Shown here in pieces: positions 16,187-21,425 of a stretch of DNA of 21,425 nt; the stretch's first letter is position 1; every line of letters starts with the position of its first letter. The stretch is from Bacteroidota bacterium (GTDB lineage: Bacteria; Bacteroidota; Bacteroidia; Bacteroidales; Marinifilaceae). A program made the position numbers and the translations under genes. Location of the stretch: positions 1-21,425 of the forward strand of contig JAEXFF010000386.1 of assembly GCA_023400335.1 (NCBI GenBank). Reading direction: 5' to 3'. The notes beneath the pieces were generated by a model. That model was given only the letters and a program-made list of their open reading frames with translations. It was not told the origin of the DNA and did no database searches.

Positions 16187-17491
16187 TCATTCTATTTCCA
16201 ATAACATCCACTTATCATACAAGACACCCTCCAAAACATTCTGCATACAAAGATTCCAACTGATAAATCCTACGAATTTGCCATTTTTATCGACATGGTT
16301 CTGATCCGGCGCCAAGGGAGCCCCCGTCTCGGCATGATAATTCTCATGCATGGTTCCATATTTCCGGATATCCTCTGTCAATAATTTACCTAAAGTTCCT
16401 CCTAACCAGGCAATTTCATTTTCAAATCCGTAGTGTTTTAATCCAATTGAGTAAATGTAATTGGCAATCGGCCAAACCGGTCCCTGCCAGTTAGAAAAAG
16501 GAACAATGATGTTTTTATTATTATAATCGCAATCCTTTTTCGACAGACTCCTGAAACCATAGGCCGATTTCATCTCTTCCGGATTTAATAAATGCTTCTC
16601 AATCATCACTTTCCCTTTCTCTTCAGGAGCCATTTTGTACATTAAGGGCACAAAAGAAGAATAACTGATTCGCTTATACTGATCTCCCGTAACACGATCT
16701 ACATTGTAGTATACCTGATCCTCTTCGTTCCAAAGCCACTTGTTTACACTTGCCTTTAAATCATCCGCCTCCTTTTTATAATAAGCTGCATCCTCTGTTT
16801 TACCCAATTTCGCTGCGATTACCGACATAGCCCTCAATTCTCCGTATTGAAAAGCACAGGCATCTGCACAATCATACGAACGTGTATCCTCTTTAAAATA
16901 ATTCATAGCCGGATTATTATCCGCCCCGCTCTGCATGGCAATTTCCCAATAGTATAACCCCCGGAGAGAATCCAATTGCGTCTCTTTCCGGTATTTAAAA
17001 ATCCGGCCCAAACGTTCATAATACGGTTCAATCCATTCGAAATTGTCAACGTAACGGGAATACTGATAAGCCCCCTGTGCCAAAAAAGGCTTCATCGCAA
17101 ATTTCCCGAAAATTTTACGCTGTCCCTCTTTCGTCATCCCACCGGCCACATACCCTTCCTCATCTATTCCTTCCAAATAAGTCATAGCCCAATATTTCAT
17201 ATATTCCGGTTTGTCCTGACTGATAAAATGATTCGCCATAAAAAAAGCATCCCAATCCCACAATTGAGAATAAAATCCGGCCGGAATTAAATACGGATAT
17301 TTTAAATAACCTGCAGGTTCCCGGATAACTTGAAGACGCAATGAATCATACTGAGCAGACAATTCCTGATAAATCAACTCTAATTTTTTCCGCTCCTCAG
17401 CATTATCTTCCTTCGCTTCCTTTGTCTCTTTACATCCAAAACTTCCTATCACTAATAGGATAATACCTGCAAATTTTAATTCACGTTTCAT
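16187..17491 (-). CDS. GH63-like (alpha/alpha)6-barrel glycosidase lipoprotein
   Basis: The family includes inverting alpha-glycosidases such as mannosylglycerate and glucosylglycerate hydrolases, whose size (about 420-450 residues) matches the 434 residues here. I chose the ATG at 17491 because it gives a proper lipoprotein signal (MKRELKFAGIILLVIGSFGC, Cys20); a reading ten codons longer would spoil it. Family blocks are YLIPAGFYSQLWDWDAFF (67-84), MQSGADNNP (186-194) with candidate general acid Asp191, FSNWQGPVWPIANY (332-345), and MHENYHAETG (381-390) with candidate base Glu383. GH37 trehalase shares this layout, so the family assignment is not absolute. The lipid anchor places it outside the cytoplasm, probably trimming alpha-linked units before uptake. 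It stands alone, convergent with the symporter gene. Confidence 0.8.
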   Translation of the reverse strand: MKRELKFAGIILLVIGSFGCKETKEAKEDNAEERKKLELIYQELSAQYDSLRLQVIREPAGYLKYPYLIPAGFYSQLWDWDAFFMANHFISQDKPEYMKYWAMTYLEGIDEEGYVAGGMTKEGQRKIFGKFAMKPFLAQGAYQYSRYVDNFEWIEPYYERLGRIFKYRKETQLDSLRGLYYWEIAMQSGADNNPAMNYFKEDTRSYDCADACAFQYGELRAMSVIAAKLGKTEDAAYYKKEADDLKASVNKWLWNEEDQVYYNVDRVTGDQYKRISYSSFVPLMYKMAPEEKGKVMIEKHLLNPEEMKSAYGFRSLSKKDCDYNNKNIIVPFSNWQGPVWPIANYIYSIGLKHYGFENEIAWLGGTLGKLLTEDIRKYGTMHENYHAETGAPLAPDQNHVDKNGKFVGFISWNLCMQNVLEGVLYDKWMLLEIE

Positions 17492-17588
17492 AAGTTTAAC
17501 TGTTTGTTTTGTACACCACATTGATTTAAGAAAATATTAACGGTTTAAAAATATTAATAATTACTCGTTTCTAAAAATTATTCTATAC

Positions 17589-17724
17589 ATAAATGAATAT
17601 TTATCCAAAATTTATAATTCTTCATAATTTTACCTTTACATTAGCATCCGCATATCTAAAGTTGATTTTTAAGCCAGTTAAGCAGTAAGTTCTTTTAAAA
17701 GATTTCTATAAAATGAATATTTAT
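17589..17724. repeat. Direct repeat AAATGAATATTTAT, two copies 120 bp apart
   Basis: AAATGAATATTTAT occurs at 17591-17604 and 17711-17724, with similar flanks (TTCTATA before, CAAA shortly after). The first copy is also an inverted repeat, ATAAAT-GAAT-ATTTAT (17589-17604). The location upstream of the GH63-like gene suggests regulator binding sites, but in such AT-rich DNA chance cannot be excluded. Confidence 0.4.
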
Positions 17725-17937
17725 ACAAATAAAGCAGAAAGTTCTGTTTTTGAATAAATATCACTTAATCCGCTTCGGAATAAAAAGCAATAAAATTCAT
17801 TCCAATATGCTGACCCACAGTTTTTCATCAGATAAATCTGTCATAAAATCTGCTTCTCTTTAATTTTTATTCATTTCTTTATCAGAACGGCCTTTAATTA
17901 ATCCCTCAATAAAAGTATACATTGGTAATAATTTTAT

Positions 17938-17945
17938 TAGGTTTG
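17938..17945 (+). promoter_or_regulatory. Candidate -7 element of the PepSY-like gene
   Basis: TAGGTTTG matches TAnnTTTG and lies about 80 bp before the ATG. It overlaps a short palindrome GGTTTGTAACC (17940-17950). The -33 element is not convincing. Confidence 0.35.
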
Positions 17946-18027
17946 TAACCTGAAATTTTGACTGAATTTCATAAAAACGGGAAAATCGATTCCATCTGAA
18001 TTAAAAAACAACTAATTGTATTATTTT

Positions 18028-18870
18028 ATGAAAACAAAGATTTTATTTGAAACGTTCCTTTTGTCTCTCTCTTTATTTTGTATCTCCTCTTGCAGTGATG
18101 ATACAAAAAACGATGAAATGAGAATTCCGGAAAATATCGACAAAGCTTTTTCCAATAAATATTCTTCTGCACAACCCCGGACCTGGAGCAGATACGGTAC
18201 TTATTATATTGCTACCTTTACAGATGCCGGCAATTTCAATGAAACCGCCTGGTTTGATTCAAACGGTATATGGCAAATGTCAAAAACAGATCTGCCTAAA
18301 ACACAAACATTACCCTCTGCTGTCGAATATGCTTTTAGCAATTCAGAATACGCTGGTCAGAAAATAACAACAATAACCCGGATAGAACGTTTGATGATGG
18401 AGGGAACTCTTTACCGGATTAGCGTAGCCAAAGGGGAAATAAAACAGGATATATATATACAGGAAAATGGAACACTGCTCCAGTCTTTATATGGAAACCA
18501 AAACCAATTCTGGTTGATCGAAGTACCCCAGGAAATTAATCAGTATATGACTGATAATTATAAAGGAATCCCCATTCTTGGTATTTTGCTAAATGATAAC
18601 GGGAAAATTGAATTATATGTTTTGCATGACAGTTATTTAAAAAGAATTATACTCGATTGGGACGCCTATTGGTTATCTACTTCCCGGCCTTTAGATGATA
18701 CAGAACAATTACCAAACTGGGTCATGAATTATATTTCCGGACATTATGCAGGGTATACTATTGTAGAACGGAGATATGAAGAATCAAGCCACGGAAATTA
18801 TTATTGTATCAGGTTGAAAACAAGCGATGACGATACAATCTTATCCCTTAGAGACGATTTGAAGGAATAA
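18028..18870 (+). CDS. PepSY-like (DUF2874-type) lipoprotein, duplicated
   Basis: The 280-residue product starts at the ATG at 18028 (an upstream TTG at 18016 only adds four residues) and has a lipoprotein signal with lipobox ISSC (Cys22) followed by SDDTKND, suggesting surface exposure. The mature part contains repeating units that begin with an amphipathic helix (IPENIDKAFSNKYS, LPSAVEYAFSNSEYAG, VPQEINQYMTDNYKG, LPNWVMNYISGHYAG) and continue with beta strands around YIATFTD / YRISVAKG / ELYVLHD / YCIRLKTSD. This is the layout of Bacteroidota PepSY-like or BLIP-like proteins. Four such helices suggest two double-unit domains, about residues 34-155 and 165-280. Function is unknown; peptide or protease-inhibitor binding is only a family-level suggestion. 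A strong terminator follows. Confidence 0.82.
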   Translation: MKTKILFETFLLSLSLFCISSCSDDTKNDEMRIPENIDKAFSNKYSSAQPRTWSRYGTYYIATFTDAGNFNETAWFDSNGIWQMSKTDLPKTQTLPSAVEYAFSNSEYAGQKITTITRIERLMMEGTLYRISVAKGEIKQDIYIQENGTLLQSLYGNQNQFWLIEVPQEINQYMTDNYKGIPILGILLNDNGKIELYVLHDSYLKRIILDWDAYWLSTSRPLDDTEQLPNWVMNYISGHYAGYTIVERRYEESSHGNYYCIRLKTSDDDTILSLRDDLKE

Positions 18871-18924
18871 AATAAAGGTCTTCAATAGCACCCAAAGAAG
18901 AGGGACCGACAGTCCCGGTTATTT

Positions 18925-18966
18925 AAAAAGGCTTTATCATAGAAATGCAAATGATAAAGCCTTTTT
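18925..18966 (+). terminator. Rho-independent terminator after the PepSY-like gene
   Basis: A perfect 16-bp stem, AAAAAGGCTTTATCAT (18925-18940) with its reverse complement (18951-18966), encloses a 10-nt loop and ends in a T-run. The A-run on the other side would also let it work on the opposite strand. A small extra hairpin GGGAC/GTCCC (18903-18916) precedes it. Confidence 0.85.
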
Positions 18967-19053
18967 GTTTGTGGTAAATAGTTTGTTAGTTTTACTTCAG
19001 TAAAGGTATAAACAGTATAAACCGCTTACTGCCTGCTCTTTATTCCCTAAAAG

Positions 19054-19081
19054 AAAAACCGCCTGAATAATTTCAAGCGGT
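19054..19081 (-). terminator. Terminator of tRNA-His
   Basis: On the minus strand ACCGCTTGAA and TTCAGGCGGT form a 10-bp stem (one G-U pair) around a 4-nt loop, followed by TTTTT. It begins 7 nt beyond the tRNA 3' end. Confidence 0.85.
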
Positions 19082-19088
19082 CTCTAAG

Positions 19089-19163
19089 GGTAGAAGATCG
19101 GGCTCGAACCGACGACCTTCGGAACCACAATCCGACGCTCTAACCGACTGAGCTACATCTACC
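19089..19163 (-). tRNA. tRNA-His (GTG anticodon)
   Basis: On the minus strand a full cloverleaf is visible: acceptor GTAGATG with CTTCTAC, D-arm GCTCAGTCGGTTAGAGC, anticodon stem TCGGA/TCCGA around loop TTGTGGT with anticodon GTG, and T-arm GTCGG-TTCGAGC-CCGAT. An extra 5' G (G-1) opposite C73 is the hallmark of tRNA-His. The acceptor stem appears to contain a U6:U67 mismatch. The 3' CCA is not encoded. Confidence 0.96.
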
Positions 19164-19180
19164 ATTCTGCTTTCGCGCTG

Positions 19181-19211
19181 CAAATATAGGGAGTATTTCT
19201 CTTTTTACAAA
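19181..19211 (-). promoter_or_regulatory. Promoter of tRNA-His
   Basis: Read on the minus strand, TTTG (19208-19211) and TATATTTG (19181-19188) are 19 nt apart, an ideal match to the Bacteroidota primary sigma-factor promoter. The expected start point lies about 10 nt before the mature tRNA. Confidence 0.85.
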
Positions 19212-19422
19212 CTTTTTTTAAAAAAATCGGAGCCAGATTCTGATTACAAAACCCTTTTTTAAGTTTCAAAGGAATAAAAACAGCCTTTACAGAGAGAAAC
19301 AGAAAGGGAACAGGGATTTTTTACAGCGAATTTTCGTATGCTCTACCTGCTCCGTTTAAATCCGAAAGATGAGAGCAGAAATAACAATAATTCAGGGAAA
19401 AATTACACAAAAGGGCACGTCC

Positions 19423-20007
19423 CTAATGTGTAATAAGACGACCGGCTTCGTATTCCCGGGCAGCATATTCCAGTTCTGCATACCATTCTTCCCCGTATTT
19501 TAAAATCAAAGCTTCCCTGAGGAAACGGTACAGCGGAATTCCTTGCATTTCTCCTTTCACACGGGCTTCCCGGCAAACACTCCATTTATGATAGTTCAAG
19601 GCTTCAAACCCGACATATTTAGCAATTCGTATAGGATATAAATGACAAGAAACCGGTTTCCGAAAGTTACTTTTCCCTTCAGCCCAGGCCTTTTCAATAG
19701 CACACCAGCAACATCCGTTTTCTTCGATGGCAAAAGCACATTCCCGCCCATTTATCAAAGGCGTCGTCCATTCATTATCACAATCTTTCACGGCCCATCC
19801 TTGTTTCTCCACAGCCATTATCCCTTCCGGTTTCATAAAAACCTTTATTCCCTCATAATTCTCTTTTATACTTCTTATTTCTTTTTTGTCCAGAGGAGCT
19901 CCGTAATCTCCCTCAATACAACAGATGCCTTTGCAGTAACTCAAATCACAACAAAATTTTTTTTCGAAAATATCAAAACTGACCAAAACATTCCCAATCT
20001 GTACCAT
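19423..20007 (-). CDS. DUF3109 family cysteine-rich protein
   Basis: The 194-residue product has no signal peptide and carries 12 cysteines: Cys19, 20, 25, 29 and 30 in the N-terminal cluster (FCCDLSYCKGICCIEGDYGAPL), then Cys76, 90, 99, 100, 102, 121 and 145. The second set includes GCCWCAIE and the family block KPVSCHLYPIR (117-127). This pattern is typical of DUF3109, related to YkgJ-type proteins thought to bind zinc or an iron-sulfur cluster. The biochemical role is unknown. It lies between tRNA-His and the phosphoglycerate mutase gene on the same strand and is separated from the latter by a terminator, so it is probably transcribed alone. A short AGGG/CCCT stem (19412-19424) overlapping the stop codon may help end its transcript. 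Confidence 0.9.
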   Translation of the reverse strand: MVQIGNVLVSFDIFEKKFCCDLSYCKGICCIEGDYGAPLDKKEIRSIKENYEGIKVFMKPEGIMAVEKQGWAVKDCDNEWTTPLINGRECAFAIEENGCCWCAIEKAWAEGKSNFRKPVSCHLYPIRIAKYVGFEALNYHKWSVCREARVKGEMQGIPLYRFLREALILKYGEEWYAELEYAAREYEAGRLITH

Positions 20008-20049
20008 ATAGTCCGACTCAACTCAATCAACCGTATTTTAACAAAAACA

Positions 20050-20081
20050 AACAGCGGCAATTTCAACAGCCGCTGTTTTTT
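20050..20081. terminator. Terminator after gpmI, likely bidirectional
   Basis: AACAGCGGC (20050-20058) pairs perfectly with GCCGCTGTT (20069-20077) around a 10-nt loop. T-rich runs flank it on both strands. On the minus strand it ends the phosphoglycerate mutase transcript before the DUF3109 gene. Confidence 0.85.
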
Positions 20082-20115
20082 ATTAGCTCTCCGGCTTATG
20101 TCCTCCGGCAAAATT

Positions 20116-21425
20116 TCACTCGATAAGCGTTTTCCCGCTCATCTCTGCCGGCTGAGGTATTCCCATAATCTGTAAAATAGTAGGAGCTACGTCTGCCAGC
20201 ACTCCGTCTCTCAATTTTTTTCCTTTTTCGGTTGTCACCCAAATGCAAGGTACCGGATTTAAGGAATGTGCCGTATTCGGTGTCCCGTCTTCATTTACAG
20301 CATGGTCTGCATTTCCGTGGTCCGCAATGATCAATACATCATATCCGTTGGCCTCAGCAGCCGTAACAACTTTATTTACACAGGCATCTACCGTTTCCAC
20401 GGCTTTTTGTATGGCTTTGTAAACTCCTGTATGGCCTACCATATCTCCATTAGCAAAATTCAGACAGACAAAATCTGCCGATTTCAGATTCAATTGTTCA
20501 ACCAATCTCTCAGCTACCTCCGGAGCCGACATTTCCGGCTGTAAATCATAGGTCGCTACCTTCGGAGAGGGAACTAAAATCCGGTTTTCTCCTTCAAACT
20601 GAGCTTCCCTTCCTCCATTAAAAAAGAAGGTGACATGAGCGTACTTTTCCGTTTCTGCAATACGTAATTGTTTCATCCCGGCCTTGCTCACGACTTCTCC
20701 CAAAGTATTCTCTACATTTTCCTTGTTGAATAAAATATGCAGCCCTTCAAATTTTGCATCATAAGGGGTCATACAGCAATAATACAAAGGCATAGTTTTC
20801 ATACCGAATTCCGGCATGTCTTTTTGAGTCAAGGCTATCGTCAATTCTTTCGCCCGGTCGTTCCGATAATTGAAAAAAACGACCATATCGCCCGGCTGAA
20901 TAAGCCCCACAGGCCTCCCATCACTGGTTACATGTACAATCGGTTTGATAAACTCATCTGTAATGCCTTCCTGATAAGATTTTTTTATAGCCGTTTCTAC
21001 GTGCTGAGTTTCAAAACCGGTTCCATATACCAACAGGTCATATGCCTCCCGTATCCGCTCCCAGCGATTATCCCGGTCCATAGCATAATACCGGCCGATT
21101 ACAGACGCAATACGACCGGCAGAATGAGACATATATTCTTTTAAATCCTGAATGAAACCAAGTCCACTGTGCGGGTCCGTATCCCGCCCATCCATAAAAC
21201 AATGGACAAAAGTTTTCGCAATACCATATTCTTTAGCAATATCGCATAATTTTTTAACATGCTCCAAAGAACTGTGTACTCCTCCGTCAGATACCAACCC
21301 CATAAAATGTACCTGCTTATGATTATCACGCGCATAAGTAAAAGCTTTTACAATTTCCGGATTCTGCATAATAGAATTATCCTGACAAGCTTTGTTGATA
21401 CGTACCAAGTCCTGGAGTACAACTC
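20116..21425 (-). CDS. gpmI: 2,3-bisphosphoglycerate-independent phosphoglycerate mutase (5' end outside window)
   Basis: The enzyme interconverts 3- and 2-phosphoglycerate in glycolysis using two manganese ions and a phosphoserine intermediate. About 436 residues are visible of a usual length near 510; the frame stays open to the right edge ([12 protein letters not shown], typical of the family), so the true start and the N-terminal metal site with the phosphorylated Ser are not seen. Visible family blocks are [66 protein letters not shown] and the C-terminal metal site [10 protein letters not shown], ending [11 protein letters not shown]. It is a housekeeping gene unrelated to the PUL. The window edge is the only reason for the truncation. 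Confidence 0.97.
   Translation of the reverse strand, partial: VVLQDLVRINKACQDNSIMQNPEIVKAFTYARDNHKQVHFMGLVSDGGVHSSLEHVKKLCDIAKEYGIAKTFVHCFMDGRDTDPHSGLGFIQDLKEYMSHSAGRIASVIGRYYAMDRDNRWERIREAYDLLVYGTGFETQHVETAIKKSYQEGITDEFIKPIVHVTSDGRPVGLIQPGDMVVFFNYRNDRAKELTIALTQKDMPEFGMKTMPLYYCCMTPYDAKFEGLHILFNKENVENTLGEVVSKAGMKQLRIAETEKYAHVTFFFNGGREAQFEGENRILVPSPKVATYDLQPEMSAPEVAERLVEQLNLKSADFVCLNFANGDMVGHTGVYKAIQKAVETVDACVNKVVTAAEANGYDVLIIADHGNADHAVNEDGTPNTAHSLNPVPCIWVTTEKGKKLRDGVLADVAPTILQIMGIPQPAEMSGKTLIE

Larger units (their letters stand above)
17522..18027. other. AT-rich intergenic region with no gene seen
   Basis: This gap lies between the divergently transcribed GH63-like and PepSY-like genes. No coding frame is supported. 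It holds a 14-bp direct repeat (17591-17604 and 17711-17724) and a candidate promoter for the PepSY-like gene. I found no clear TAnnTTTG element for the GH63-like gene on the minus strand. Confidence 0.6.

Noticed and set aside
17492..17521. Longer N-terminus of the GH63-like protein
   Set aside because: The extra ten residues would bury the lipoprotein signal; the inner ATG at 17491 gives a normal signal and lipobox.
19212..19422. Possible small RNA or gene between the tRNA-His promoter and the DUF3109 gene
   Set aside because: No supported reading frame, promoter plus terminator pair or strong structure was found in this 210-bp stretch.

Overview
The window looks like a chromosomal segment from a member of the Bacteroidota, most likely order Bacteroidales. 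This rests on a SusC/SusD pair, several lipoproteins with an acidic stretch just after the lipidated Cys, and promoters of the TTTG / TAnnTTTG type. The genus is not resolved. No insertion sequence, phage gene, CRISPR array or rRNA was seen.

Positions 1-17491 hold most of a polysaccharide utilization locus (PUL) in three blocks. The minus-strand block (7918 down to beyond position 1) encodes a SusC-type TonB-dependent transporter, a SusD-type glycan-binding lipoprotein, a lipoprotein built from three receptor-L-domain-like modules in the slot where surface glycan-binding proteins usually sit, and the front part of an unrecognised lipoprotein that may be a TIM-barrel hydrolase. The plus-strand block (8325-15988) diverges from it: class II ketose-phosphate aldolase, PfkB sugar kinase, D-lyxose/D-mannose isomerase-type cupin, cytoplasmic GH2 beta-mannosidase-like enzyme, secreted SASA-type acetylesterase and a GPH-family sugar/cation symporter. 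A convergent minus-strand gene (16187-17491) encodes a GH63-like alpha-glycosidase lipoprotein.

Read together, an acetylated oligosaccharide, probably mannose-containing, would be bound and imported through SusCD, trimmed and deacetylated in the periplasm, carried inward by the GPH symporter, cleaved by the GH2 enzyme, then isomerised, phosphorylated and split by the isomerase-kinase-aldolase trio. That trio resembles a self-contained ketose-1-phosphate route rather than normal glycolytic entry, and it is the most interesting point of the window. The 406-bp divergent intergenic region carries two pairs of short repeats and several inverted repeats that could co-regulate both operons. No regulator gene and no recognisable endo-glycanase is present in the window.

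From 17.5 kb onward the content is ordinary: a 0.5-kb AT-rich gap, a PepSY-like lipoprotein, tRNA-His with a clear promoter and terminator, a cysteine-rich DUF3109 protein, and the 5'-truncated (by the window edge) gene for cofactor-independent phosphoglycerate mutase.
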